Shown: positions 8,134 to 15,946 of the stretch, piece by piece | How positions within the stretch are numbered: the stretch's first letter is position 1 | Layout of the letters: every line of letters starts with the position of its first letter | NCBI GenBank assembly: GCA_018897395.1 | Contig: JAHIKV010000147.1 | Coordinates: forward strand, 1 to 40,355 | Direction of reading: 5' to 3' | Origin: Planctomycetota bacterium | Lineage (GTDB): Bacteria; Planctomycetota; Planctomycetia; Pirellulales; Thermoguttaceae | Length of the DNA stretch: 40,355 nt | Made by a program: the position numbers and the translations under genes | Notes under the pieces: generated by a model | The model's database searches: none | The model's input: the letters and a program-made list of their open reading frames with translations, nothing else | Told to the model about the DNA's origin: nothing

Positions 8134-8334
8134 CTACAACTCCAGCACGTGCGCCACCCCGAAGGTTGCGCCGCCGGCCAGCGCGGCCAACAAGACCGCG
8201 CCGAAATAATCGAGGAAATGCACATACCCCATTCCGCCGCGCAGCCAAGCGAACAGGAACATACAGATCATTACCGTGCCGCAGAAAGCGATAATGGTAT
8301 ACTTTATATGTCGCTGTGTTTTGTCGTCGTCCAT
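8134..8334 (-). CDS. Small membrane protein, unknown function
   Basis: Protein of 66 residues starting MDDDKTQRHIKYT, with two hydrophobic helices (about residues 13-30 and 42-60). AAAAGGGA lies about 14 bases before this ATG. A longer frame (start at 8391) would overlap the neighbouring gene and is less likely. It follows the Lys-rich small protein gene by 22 bases on the same strand and may be co-transcribed. No family recognised. Confidence 0.6.
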   Translation of the reverse strand: MDDDKTQRHIKYTIIAFCGTVMICMFLFAWLRGGMGYVHFLDYFGAVLLAALAGGATFGVAHVLEL

Positions 8335-8356
8335 CGGACCGATCCCTTTTCGTAAG

Positions 8357-8656
8357 TTACTCTTCGATAACTTCCTTAACGAGTTGGACAAAATGCGGAT
8401 TTTTCTGCGACTTGTTCAGATCGGCGGTCTTCTTGTCGGCTTCCGCCCGCTGGCTATACTCGAACATCGCGATTCGCTTCAAAGACTGATTGAAGACGCC
8501 CCAAAAGGCCTTTAGGCGGACTTCTTTGACCACTTTTGCGCGGCTTTTTCGCTTGGCGGGGGCCTTTTTCGCGGCGGGCTTCTTCTTGCCACCGCTCCGT
8601 TCCGCCGCATCGTTCTCCTCGCGCAACTCTTTGCGGTTTAATACTTTACGAGCCAT
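8357..8656 (-). CDS. Lys-rich small protein with H1-like segment
   Basis: Protein of 99 residues. Residues about 20-45 are Lys/Ala/Pro-rich (GGKKKPAAKKAPAKRKSRAK), like the tails of bacterial histone-H1-like proteins; the C-terminal half (VRLKAFWGVFNQSLKRIAMF onwards) is a plausible folded helical domain. GGGAGAGAT before the ATG at 8656 is a good ribosome-binding site. The combination suggests nucleic-acid binding, but the C-terminal domain is unknown to me. The open frame continues upstream of this ATG without support. The next gene on the strand starts 22 bases downstream. Confidence 0.75.
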   Translation of the reverse strand: MARKVLNRKELREENDAAERSGGKKKPAAKKAPAKRKSRAKVVKEVRLKAFWGVFNQSLKRIAMFEYSQRAEADKKTADLNKSQKNPHFVQLVKEVIEE

Positions 8657-8766
8657 ATCTCTCCCTCGGTGGGGTTTGCGTAATTTAGGCGGGTCATTGT
8701 AGCCGATTCCCGCCCAATTTGCCAGAGCGCTCTGGGCAGCGGCCGATCGGCGTCTGGAGACGCCTC

Positions 8767-11121
8767 CTACAAATTTACCTCCGCCTTTACCCGGTAGGCA
8801 CGCCCCGAGTCTCCCTGGAATGTAATAGGCAGCGGTTCGAGCACGCCCTGGGAAACCAGCCGATCGAAAACCGCCGGTTGGACGAAGTCGGTGAAGCCGT
8901 AGTTTCCGGGGCTGCGGTATCGGTCGATCTCGCTCCAGTTTACATAGACGTAGGCGATGTTCCGCGAGAGGAGTTCCGCCCGCACTTCCGTCGCCGTCTT
9001 GTCCTTGACCAATTGCTCGAAGATGCAGTCGTCGAAACAGGTGTTGTACGAGACCGGCGACTGGAGGTCGAAGACGGCCGCGTCGCCGACGGCCAGCAGC
9101 CTGCCGCCGGCAAGCCGGGTATTGAAGCACCAGTGCCACTGACCGATCCGCCGTGGATCGTTGCGGAGATCATCCAAGGGGACGAACCAGGCGTTGTACC
9201 AGACTGCCGAGGAAGCCAGCAGGAAGTTTGCCGCCAGACCGGCTATCAGCAGTCCTCGCAGCAGCCCGCGCCACCAGCGCTCGACGTTCCAACACGCCCC
9301 GGCCCCGGCCAACAATGCCACGACCGGCAAGACGGGCATCCAGAAGCGGTCGATCCGGTGGGTACACAACCACCACGCGGCAATCACGAATACCATGTAT
9401 GCCGACAACATCCAGACGATCGATTGCGAAGCCGCGAGCGGTTTGGCTTTTATCATTTGTTGGGGCGGCAGTTGTACTGCCACCCCGTTTGTGTTCCGAA
9501 TTGCCGGAGCGGCAGTACAACTGCCGCTCCAACGTTTATCAAGCGGTTTGGCTTTTAAGAGCAGCCCCAACAGCGCCAAGGCCGCCAGCGGAACGACCAG
9601 CGGGCTGAGCCACTCGCTCGTCAAGACCACGCTCCCGAGGTCCCTGCCGAGAGCTTTTGGCGAGAAGTCGTGCGGACGGTGGACCTCGTTCCAGCGATGA
9701 TTCTTTTCCTCGTTCCACGTTTTGCCGTCGAACGCTTCATAGAGCAACGGGTAGGTGGGGTTGCCGGTGAATGCCCAGTTTTTGGCGAGCCACGGCCCGC
9801 AACTCACGGCGGCCGCCAACAGAAACAGCATCAGCGAGGCCGTCCCTCTTGAGACGTTTCTTATGAGCGTGTAGCGGGCGGGCTTGCCCGCCGTGGAAAT
9901 GCGTTTTAGTCCGCTGACGAATACCCAAACGCCAAGCGGCAGCAGCACGAACAGCGCGGCCGGGTACTTGGTGGCCACCGCCGCGCCGGCAAAAAAACCG
10001 GACAGGGCCGCCCCGTGGTTGGTCTTCAACAGCAAAGCGTAGACCGCCAGGAACAGGTAGCAGGCCGTGGCGCCTTCGATCAAGCCGCTCGTCGAGATGC
10101 CGACCACCCAGGGGATCGAAATGTAGGCCAGCGCCGCGACGACTCCCGCGCCGGCGGAAAAAAATCTCCGGCCGGCGGCCAGCAGCGCCAAGGCGCATAA
10201 CGGAGTGAAGGCGGCGATGACCGTCTTGCCGGCCAGTGCGCCCAGCCACCAGTCGCCTGATATGACCATCGCCAGCAGGGCGAGCATCTCCGCGCCCAGC
10301 GGCATGTTGCCGTAGACGTTGTGCGGCAGGAAAGTGATCCGCCCTTGCTGAAAAAACTCCTTGGGCGCCTGGAGGTGATACTCGCGCACGTCGAAGTCCA
10401 GCGGCGGCAACATGGCGGCCAGCACGATCGCCAGCACGAACGGCAGGGCCAACCAGAGCCATCCCGCGCGGAGCACGTCGGGCACGCGGTGTTGGGGTGG
10501 CAGTTCGCGTTGGGGTGGCAGTTCAACTGCCACCCCAACAGATGAATAACCGGCGGGCGCTCCGGCGGCTGTTAGCCGCCGGCTATTTCTTCGCCGTCGC
10601 CATACCCAAGCCGCCGCCAGCAGAGTCAGTCCGGCCGGGACGGCGAAGGTCCACATCCGGTCAAGCACTCCGAACAGACCCAGCAGCAGCGTCCACGTGC
10701 TCAGGGCGGCGAGTCCCACCCCTAGTGAAAAAACGAACGTTTCCAAGGTGGAAAAAGGGGGACAGGTCCGGTTTGTGCGGAGCACCCGAAGGGCCGCTGC
10801 GCGGCAAACCGGACCTGTCCCCCTTTTTCCGCCCACTCTACAAAGCCGCATCATCAGCCTACCCAGCACGGCGGCCCAGGCGAGGACCGTCCCGGCCGCC
10901 AGCAGCACCGGCAGCCGATCGGCCAGGGCGAATTGCGGCGGCGAGCCGAACCAAGCGAAAAACAGCCAATCGTCCGGCAGGAGCAGAATCTGCCGGAGCA
11001 GCTCGAATCGCCGCATCGGTTGGCCCGCCTCGCCGAGAAAGTCGGGCAACGGCACGACAAAAAACGCCGCCGCGTAAACGGCCAGTCCGACGAGGACGGC
11101 GGCGTTGAGCAGGTATTTCAT
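8767..11121 (-). CDS. GT-C-like polytopic membrane protein with repeat insertions
   Basis: Protein of 784 residues with at least ten membrane helices. The segment DFDVREYHLQAPKEFFQQG, followed by FLPHNVYGNMPLG, is an extracytoplasmic loop with acidic residues in the position used by GT-C glycosyltransferases (ArnT/PMT-like), so transfer of a sugar from a polyprenyl donor is the best guess. The coding sequence has absorbed several repeats in frame: a GGGGACAGGTCC palindrome (about residues 98-124), a GGCGGCTGTTAGCCGCC palindrome (about 179-190), a GGGGTGGCAGTT element (195-211), a small GGGCTTGCCC palindrome (about 410) and a large palindrome pair flanked by a 16-bp direct repeat (522-562). 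The frame stays open throughout. Its ATG overlaps the stop of the gene at 11118-11654 (ATGA). Confidence 0.75.
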   Translation of the reverse strand: MKYLLNAAVLVGLAVYAAAFFVVPLPDFLGEAGQPMRRFELLRQILLLPDDWLFFAWFGSPPQFALADRLPVLLAAGTVLAWAAVLGRLMMRLCRVGGKRGTGPVCRAAALRVLRTNRTCPPFSTLETFVFSLGVGLAALSTWTLLLGLFGVLDRMWTFAVPAGLTLLAAAWVWRRRRNSRRLTAAGAPAGYSSVGVAVELPPQRELPPQHRVPDVLRAGWLWLALPFVLAIVLAAMLPPLDFDVREYHLQAPKEFFQQGRITFLPHNVYGNMPLGAEMLALLAMVISGDWWLGALAGKTVIAAFTPLCALALLAAGRRFFSAGAGVVAALAYISIPWVVGISTSGLIEGATACYLFLAVYALLLKTNHGAALSGFFAGAAVATKYPAALFVLLPLGVWVFVSGLKRISTAGKPARYTLIRNVSRGTASLMLFLLAAAVSCGPWLAKNWAFTGNPTYPLLYEAFDGKTWNEEKNHRWNEVHRPHDFSPKALGRDLGSVVLTSEWLSPLVVPLAALALLGLLLKAKPLDKRWSGSCTAAPAIRNTNGVAVQLPPQQMIKAKPLAASQSIVWMLSAYMVFVIAAWWLCTHRIDRFWMPVLPVVALLAGAGACWNVERWWRGLLRGLLIAGLAANFLLASSAVWYNAWFVPLDDLRNDPRRIGQWHWCFNTRLAGGRLLAVGDAAVFDLQSPVSYNTCFDDCIFEQLVKDKTATEVRAELLSRNIAYVYVNWSEIDRYRSPGNYGFTDFVQPAVFDRLVSQGVLEPLPITFQGDSGRAYRVKAEVNL
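9437..9557. repeat. Palindrome pair with 16-bp direct repeats, inside a CDS
   Basis: AGCGGTTTGGCTTTTA occurs at 9437-9452 and again at 9542-9557, exactly 105 bases (35 codons) apart. Between them lie two palindromes (9459-9486 and 9508-9533) of the same GGGG(T/C)GGCAGT family as the pair at 4406-4482. The flanking duplication and the multiple-of-three length suggest one insertion or duplication event that kept the frame. Confidence 0.88.
10491..10539. repeat. GGGGTGGCAGTT palindrome inside a CDS
   Basis: A half copy GTTGGGGTGGCAGTT at 10491-10505 is followed three bases later by the full palindrome GTTGGGGTGGCAGTT/AACTGCCACCCCAAC at 10509-10539. It is read in frame on the minus strand as a Val/Pro/Gln-rich stretch (GVAVELPPQ). 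Confidence 0.88.
10752..10830. repeat. GGGGGACAGGTCCGG palindromic element inside a CDS
   Basis: Arms GGGGGACAGGTCCGGTTTG and CAAACCGGACCTGTCCCCC bracket a core of about 35 bases. The core, reverse-complemented, closely matches the core of the element inside rsmA at 16316-16386, so the two are copies of one mobile palindrome in opposite orientation. Confidence 0.88.
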
Positions 11122-11654
11122 GGTCGCTGCGGAGTCACGCCCTCGATGCTGTAGCCGGTCACCAACCAGCGGTCGCCTTCCAGCCGCAAGTTGACGACGA
11201 CCCTCTGTGTGTAGGTGTTATAGGGAATCTGTCCCTTACGGTCTCGGCCGGTGCCGATGGCTTGGAAGTGAGCATGGGCCGTCGGCGGGCTGGTCAGGCG
11301 GTTGAAGTCGATCTCCAAATTATGGATTATGGCCTTGTCGACGTCGAACCGATCGAGCACCATACGGGAATCGTTGCGGGGGCGCTGGGCCGAGGGGGAG
11401 ATGCAGCCGAGCAGCCGTTCGAGGTCGTTGTCCTCGACGGCCGCCGCCGCCGCGTCCAGGGTGTTCGTCACCGCCTCGCGGTCGGTGACGACCAATCGTT
11501 CGATCCCAAACCCCGCGAGCGTGAGCACGCCCACCAACAACATCCACCACAACAACTTCCCCTGCCCGGTGCGCAGCAATGCCATCGCCAAGCCCGCCTC
11601 GACGGCGATGCCGATGAAAAGAACGGGCCAGGGACTTTCGAGGAAGAAGGTCAT
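11118..11654 (-). CDS. Membrane-anchored protein, unknown function
   Basis: Protein of 178 residues. Two N-terminal hydrophobic helices (about residues 9-27 and 34-51) precede a soluble domain starting near VTDREAVTNTLDAAAAAVEDND. The pattern of a helix followed by RVVVNLRLEGDRWLVTGYSIEG at the C-terminus resembles the SnoaL/NTF2-like fold, a guess from pattern only. It overlaps the downstream GT-C-like protein by four bases (ATGA), so the two are translationally coupled and probably work together. A heptamer array separates it from enolase on the downstream-coordinate side. Confidence 0.72.
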   Translation of the reverse strand: MTFFLESPWPVLFIGIAVEAGLAMALLRTGQGKLLWWMLLVGVLTLAGFGIERLVVTDREAVTNTLDAAAAAVEDNDLERLLGCISPSAQRPRNDSRMVLDRFDVDKAIIHNLEIDFNRLTSPPTAHAHFQAIGTGRDRKGQIPYNTYTQRVVVNLRLEGDRWLVTGYSIEGVTPQRP

Positions 11655-11675
11655 CCGTCACTCCGGAGAGAAACA

Positions 11676-11772
11676 AATGATGAATTATGAATGATGAATT
11701 ATGAATGTCACAAAAGACCTCATTGAAATTCATTCATATATTCATCATTCATAATTCATAATTCATCATTTC
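11676..11772. repeat. Inverted heptamer array, AATGATG / ATTCATC
   Basis: The left arm is AATGATG, AATTATG, AATGATG, AATTATG; the right arm (about 11728-11770) is the inverted form with ATTCATA and ATTCATC units. The two arms could form a long imperfect hairpin just downstream of enolase. The enolase stop codon (TGA at 11766-11768) lies in the right arm. Confidence 0.88.
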
Positions 11773-13046
11773 TTTGGGAACAGCGGTCCGCCGTAGAGGG
11801 CCGCTTCGCCGAGGACCTCTTCGATCCGCAGCAATTGGTTGTACTTGGCCATCCGATCGGTGCGCGAGGCTGAGCCGGTCTTGATCTGCCCCGTGCCCAG
11901 CGCCACGGCCAGATCGGCGATGGTCGAGTCCTCGGTCTCGCCGCTGCGGTGGCTGGTCACGCTCGAGTAGCCGTTTCGCCGGGCCAGCTCGATGGCCTCG
12001 ATCGTCTCGGTCAGCGTGCCGATCTGGTTCAGCTTGATCAGTATGCCGTTGGCCACGCCTTCGTCGATGCCGCGTTGCAGCCGCTTGGTGTTGGTTACGA
12101 ACAGGTCGTCGCCGACCAATTGAATCCGCTCGCCGAGCCGCTCGGTCATCAGCTTCCAGCCGTCCCAATCGTCTTGGGCGAAGCCGTCCTCGATCGAGCA
12201 GATCGGATACTTCTCGACCCACTTGGCGTACATTTCGACCAGCGCGGCCGAGTCGATCTGCTTGCCGTCGACCGAGTATGTTTTCTTGTCGACGTTGTAA
12301 AATTCGGAGGCGGCCGGGTCCAGGGCGATCAGCGCCTGGCGGCCCGGTTCGTAGCCGGCCCGTTCGACCGCCTCGACGATCAGGTCCAACGCCTCGGCGT
12401 TGCTCTTCAAGTCGGGTGCGAACCCGCCCTCGTCGCCAACGTTCGTCGAGAGCTTTTTGTCGTGGAGCACTTTCTTGAGGTTGTGAAAGACCTCGCAGCC
12501 GCAGCGGATGGCGTCGCTGAAGCAGTCGAAGCCCAGCGGCATGACCATGAACTCCTGCACGTCCACGGCGTTGTCGGCGTGGGTGCCGCCGTTGATGATG
12601 TTCATCATCGGGGCCGGCAACAGCCGTGCGCCGACGCCGCCGAGGTAGCGGAACAACGGCAGCCCACAGAAGTCCGCCGCCGCTTTGGCCGAGGCCAGCG
12701 AGACGCCGAGGATCGCGTTGGCGCCCAGGTTCTTCTTGTTCTCCGTCCCGTCCAGCTCGATCATGCGATGGTCGAGGCCGATCTGGTCCAGGGCGTCCAT
12801 GCCGCACAGTTCGTCGGCGATTTTCGTGTTCACGTTATCGACGGCCTGCAAGACCCCTTTGCCGAGGTATTTCGTCTTGTCGCCGTCGCGTAGCTCGAGG
12901 GCCTCGTGGATTCCGGTGCTTGCGCCGCTGGGGACGGCCGCGCGGCCAAAGGAGCCGTCGGCCAGGTCAACGTCGACCTCGACGGTTGGGTTTCCGCGGC
13001 TGTCGAGGATTTGTCGGGCACGAATGTCTACAATCGTTGAACTCAT
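11766..13046 (-). CDS. eno: Enolase
   Basis: Protein of 426 residues, full length. It interconverts 2-phosphoglycerate and phosphoenolpyruvate in the cytoplasm. Family signatures are intact: RAAVPSGASTGIHEALELRD near residue 35, SIEDGFAQDDWDGW and GDDLFVTN (metal-binding acidic residues), and SHRSGETEDSTIADLAV near residue 370 with GQIKTGSASRTDR following. Start MSSTIVDIRARQILDSRGNP is normal. Expressed alone on the minus strand; its promoter lies in the 293-base divergent spacer with psd. Its stop codon is provided by a heptamer repeat, and the C-terminus PLFPKK looks close to native. Confidence 0.97.
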   Translation of the reverse strand: MSSTIVDIRARQILDSRGNPTVEVDVDLADGSFGRAAVPSGASTGIHEALELRDGDKTKYLGKGVLQAVDNVNTKIADELCGMDALDQIGLDHRMIELDGTENKKNLGANAILGVSLASAKAAADFCGLPLFRYLGGVGARLLPAPMMNIINGGTHADNAVDVQEFMVMPLGFDCFSDAIRCGCEVFHNLKKVLHDKKLSTNVGDEGGFAPDLKSNAEALDLIVEAVERAGYEPGRQALIALDPAASEFYNVDKKTYSVDGKQIDSAALVEMYAKWVEKYPICSIEDGFAQDDWDGWKLMTERLGERIQLVGDDLFVTNTKRLQRGIDEGVANGILIKLNQIGTLTETIEAIELARRNGYSSVTSHRSGETEDSTIADLAVALGTGQIKTGSASRTDRMAKYNQLLRIEEVLGEAALYGGPLFPKK

Positions 13047-13116
13047 CTGCGTATTTCCTGCTGTTTAGGACTGAATGTTGGTTGATTGTCGGATATTTGC
13101 GCCGCGTTTTGGTTCC

Positions 13117-13182
13117 GTTTAGCGGCCGCCGGCACGGCGGCCCGTGTTCTGTGGCAAGCCGCCGTGCCGGCGGCTGCTAAAC
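13117..13182. repeat. Long hairpin between eno and psd
   Basis: GTTTAGCGGCCGCCGGCACG (from 13117) pairs with CGTGCCGGCGGCTGCTAAAC (to 13182), with about 16 bases between the longer arms. It lies in the divergent promoter region of eno and psd, where a terminator would be unexpected, so it is more likely one of the dispersed palindromes. A related GCCGCCGTGCC...TAAAC palindrome occurs at 29071-29095. Confidence 0.82.
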
Positions 13183-13339
13183 GAACATAGCAACAAACCG
13201 CCATATTGTGCCCGATTTGCAGGCGGTTGACTAGCGGGGGAAAACGTAGTCGTTATGTCTCGCCTTTCGTTACGTCTGTCACTGGAGGGCTGCTCCCCCC
13301 TTCCTTTCCAGCCCGCTTAAAACTCGTTAGCATGGGGGC

Positions 13340-14314
13340 ATGACGATGACCGAAACCGCCCCAGCCCGAGCCGAGCCGCTGCCGCTGCCGGAAAACTTCA
13401 CCTCCGTGCAGCCGGGGGGTGGGGTCTGCTATCGAATCGAACTGGCCTGGGGACGTTGGCGCCGCTGGTGGCTGAAGCGTTTTCGGCCCGGCTACGTCCG
13501 CCGCATGGCCGCGCTGCGACGCGGTGAGGCCGACGGCGCCCCTCACGAGATTCTCGATCCCCGCGACTTGAAGTATTGCCGCAACCGTTGCCGTTGCGAC
13601 TGGGATCCGGCCGACGACCCCTTCCGCCGGCGACGGCGGCTGTGGTTCACCCATTGGGGAATGGCCGAGATGCAATTGATGGGCTGGCCTCTGCTGGCGA
13701 TTGCCGTCGCGTTGGCCGTCACGCCCGCTCGGTACTTGGCCGCCGTGCCCCTGATTGTGTTGTGCTGGTTGGTCTCGTTCTTTCGAGATCCGCCGCGACG
13801 GATACCAACCGGGCCGGGACTTATGGTCGCTCCGGCCGACGGAAAAGTGGTCGATATTACCCGCCTTGAGCACGACGAGTTCATCGGCGGACCGGCCGTG
13901 CGGATCGGCATCTTTCTGTCGATTTTCAACGTTCACATTAACCGGACGCCTGCCGAGTCGCGGGCGATCGAACTGCGCTATAGCCCCGGCGAGTTTCTCA
14001 ACGCCCTGAATCCCCAGAGCGCCGAACGGAATGAAAACACCTGGATCGGGCTGGAAGAGGAGTCGCCGCCACGTCGGCGGATGATCGTCCGGCAGATTTC
14101 CGGGGCCATCGCCCGACGGATCGTCTGCGACCTGCGCCCCGGCGAAGTGCTGACGCGGGGACAACGGTTCGGTATGATAAAGCTCGGCTCCCGCACCGAA
14201 TTGATCCTCGCCGACGACGGCGATCTGACAGTCGAAGTACAACTCGGCCGGCGCGTCCGGGCGGGTAAAACAGTGATGGCACGATATGGGGAAACAATGA
14301 ACAATGTTCAATGA
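13340..14314 (+). CDS. psd: Phosphatidylserine decarboxylase proenzyme
   Basis: Protein of 324 residues. It decarboxylates phosphatidylserine to phosphatidylethanolamine. The proenzyme cleaves itself at a Gly-Ser bond to make a pyruvoyl group; the site is visible as MIKLGSRTELIL near residue 283. Upstream are APADGKVVDI and FLSIFNVHINRTP, both conserved in the family, and two membrane helices (about residues 112-150). An N-terminal extension of about 100 residues precedes the usual start region and is Arg-rich. The last residues (MNNVQ) and the TGA stop are encoded by a CAATGAA heptamer array. It is followed by pssA, so the two steps of phosphatidylethanolamine synthesis are neighbours, in reverse order. 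Confidence 0.92.
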   Translation: MTMTETAPARAEPLPLPENFTSVQPGGGVCYRIELAWGRWRRWWLKRFRPGYVRRMAALRRGEADGAPHEILDPRDLKYCRNRCRCDWDPADDPFRRRRRLWFTHWGMAEMQLMGWPLLAIAVALAVTPARYLAAVPLIVLCWLVSFFRDPPRRIPTGPGLMVAPADGKVVDITRLEHDEFIGGPAVRIGIFLSIFNVHINRTPAESRAIELRYSPGEFLNALNPQSAERNENTWIGLEEESPPRRRMIVRQISGAIARRIVCDLRPGEVLTRGQRFGMIKLGSRTELILADDGDLTVEVQLGRRVRAGKTVMARYGETMNNVQ

Positions 14315-14377
14315 ACAATGTTCAATGAACAATGAACAATGAACATTGTACATTGAAATTTGGTCATTGGACATTTT
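14294..14377. repeat. Heptamer array, unit CAATGAA
   Basis: CAATGAA and CAATGTT units run with period 7 from inside the psd 3' end, then switch to the inverted CATTGTA / CATTGAA form. The psd stop codon is the TGA of a unit. Degenerate units seem to continue to about 14402. Confidence 0.9.
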
Positions 14378-14413
14378 CCTGATCCCTGGCGTCTAACCCC
14401 TGACTACTACTCC

Positions 14414-15238
14414 ATGCGTCCGATCCGCACCATCGCCGTCTTTCCGACGCTTTTGACGTTGGGGAACCTGATTTGCGGGTTCTTCGCCATCGTTGTGGCG
14501 GCGCGGATCGAGAAGCCCGATCCGCTGGTGGCCGGCATCGACCTGGCCGACACGACCAACGTGATGATCAGCGGTTGGCTGATTTTTCTGGGGATGGTTT
14601 TCGACGGTCTGGACGGCTACGTCGCCCGACTGGCGCGGACCACCAGCGATTTCGGCGCCCAGTTGGACAGCCTCTGCGACGTGGTCAGTTTCGGTGTCGC
14701 GCCGGGTTTCCTTTTGGTGAAAATGTGTCCCCGTTTCACGTTGATTCACGGTCATACTATCTGGATCATCGCGGCGGCGTTCGCGGCCTGCGCGGCGTTG
14801 CGGTTGGCGCGGTTCAACGTGGAGACCGGGGACGACGACGAACACCTTTACTTCAGCGGCCTGCCCAGTCCGGCCGCCGCGTCGGTGATCGCCGGGTTCG
14901 CCATCATGTTCTACACGCTTCGTCAAGACACGGACACGCTAAAGGAGTTCAGGGATTTCGTCGACTCATGCCTCCAGGCGGGTTTGCCGTTTTTGGGGCT
15001 GCTCACTGCGCTGCTGATGGTCTCGCGGATCCGTTATCCGCACGTGACCAACCGGATTTTCCGCGGCCAGCGGAGTTTCGGCCACGTGGTGGCGGTGCTG
15101 TTCTTTTTCGTGGCGATCATGGTCTTCCGGGGCTACGCCCTGCCGATCGCGGCGACCGCCTTCGCGCTGTACGGCCCCATCCATCTGGGTTGGCAACTGT
15201 GGGTCCAGCGGCGGCGGCGGGAGGAACCGCTTTTTTGA
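14414..15238 (+). CDS. pssA: CDP-diacylglycerol-serine O-phosphatidyltransferase
   Basis: Protein of 274 residues with about seven or eight membrane helices. It makes phosphatidylserine from CDP-diacylglycerol and serine. The CDP-alcohol phosphotransferase signature is complete (DGLDGYVARLARTTSDFGAQ and then LDSLCD, giving the DG-x2-AR-x8-G-x3-D-x3-D pattern) near residues 79-105. ATG at 14414 gives MRPIRTIAVFPTLLTLGNL, the family's usual start; the frame upstream runs through repeat DNA. Product feeds the decarboxylase encoded just upstream. Confidence 0.94.
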   Translation: MRPIRTIAVFPTLLTLGNLICGFFAIVVAARIEKPDPLVAGIDLADTTNVMISGWLIFLGMVFDGLDGYVARLARTTSDFGAQLDSLCDVVSFGVAPGFLLVKMCPRFTLIHGHTIWIIAAAFAACAALRLARFNVETGDDDEHLYFSGLPSPAAASVIAGFAIMFYTLRQDTDTLKEFRDFVDSCLQAGLPFLGLLTALLMVSRIRYPHVTNRIFRGQRSFGHVVAVLFFFVAIMVFRGYALPIAATAFALYGPIHLGWQLWVQRRRREEPLF

Positions 15239-15266
15239 GGGATTAGGGATTAGAAACAAGGGATTA
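15239..15266. repeat. Heptamer array, unit GGGATTA, before ribE
   Basis: GGGATTA, GGGATTA, GAAACAA, GGGATTA fill the gap between the pssA stop and the ribE start. The last GGGATTAGAG stretch lies 6-12 bases upstream of the ribE ATG and may serve as its ribosome-binding region. Confidence 0.85.
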
Positions 15267-15271
15267 GAGTT

Positions 15272-15871
15272 ATGTTTTCGGGAATCGTTGAAGCACTCGG
15301 CGAGGTCGTTGAACTGCGGTCCGAGCCGCCCGGTTGCCGGCTGATCGTCCGCGGGCCGAAAATCGCCGCCGAAACAAAAGTCGCCGACAGCATCTCGGTC
15401 AACGGCTGCTGTCTGACCGTGATCGACCGCCGGGACGACACCTTCGCTTTCGAGGCCGGACCGGAAACCCTCCAGCGGACCAACCTCGGAGACTTGAAGC
15501 CGGGTAGTCCGGTGAACCTCGAACGGGCGCTGGCCGTCGGCGACCGGCTGGGCGGCCATTTCGTCAGCGGGCACATCGACGGCGTCGGCACGCTGCTCAA
15601 ACGCGACGATTGCGGCCAGTGGTCCACCTTCTGGTTCTCCGTCGCCCGCGAGTTGGCCGTGCAGATGGCCTCAAAAGGCTCGATCGCCGTCGACGGTGTG
15701 AGCTTGACGATCGTCGAGAGCAAGCCGGACCGATTCAGCGTTGCCTTGATCCCCTACACGCTGTCCGTCACCACCCTTGGTCGCCTGCAACCGGGTGGCA
15801 AGGTGAATCTCGAAACCGACTTATTGGCAAAGTACGTCCAGCGGCTGGTCGAAGCGAAGGAGTGGAAATAA
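15272..15871 (+). CDS. ribE: Riboflavin synthase alpha subunit
   Basis: Protein of 199 residues. It dismutates two molecules of 6,7-dimethyl-8-ribityllumazine into riboflavin and the pyrimidine precursor. Two lumazine-binding domains are present: MFSGIVEALGEVVEL with SISVNGCCLTVID in the first, and GHFVSGHIDGVGTL with SIAVDGVSLTIVES in the second. Length is typical. It sits alone between pssA and rsmA, away from other rib genes, and no FMN riboswitch is seen upstream; the 5' gap is only a heptamer array. Confidence 0.95.
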   Translation: MFSGIVEALGEVVELRSEPPGCRLIVRGPKIAAETKVADSISVNGCCLTVIDRRDDTFAFEAGPETLQRTNLGDLKPGSPVNLERALAVGDRLGGHFVSGHIDGVGTLLKRDDCGQWSTFWFSVARELAVQMASKGSIAVDGVSLTIVESKPDRFSVALIPYTLSVTTLGRLQPGGKVNLETDLLAKYVQRLVEAKEWK

Positions 15872-15945
15872 ACGATGAATTATGAATGATGAATAACAGA
15901 CATCATTCCAACTTCATCACTCATCATTCATCATTCATCATTTGC
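15872..15945. repeat. Inverted heptamer array between ribE and rsmA
   Basis: TTATGAA and TGATGAA units are followed by the inverted CATCATT units (several perfect copies at the right). It fills the whole gap between the ribE stop and the rsmA ATG. The sequence type is the same as at 11676-11772 and 18898-18982. Confidence 0.9.
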
Positions 15946-15946
15946 A

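Noticed and set aside
8657..9139. N-terminal extension of the Lys-rich protein
   Set aside because: The upstream part is antisense-free spacer and the 3' end of the GT-C-like gene read in another frame; the ATG at 8656 has a good ribosome-binding site.
13117..13182. Terminator of enolase or psd
   Set aside because: It lies upstream of both divergent genes, so it cannot terminate either; classed as a dispersed palindrome.
15239..15271. FMN riboswitch before the riboflavin synthase gene
   Set aside because: The gap to pssA is only 33 bases and made of heptamers; there is no room for an RFN element.
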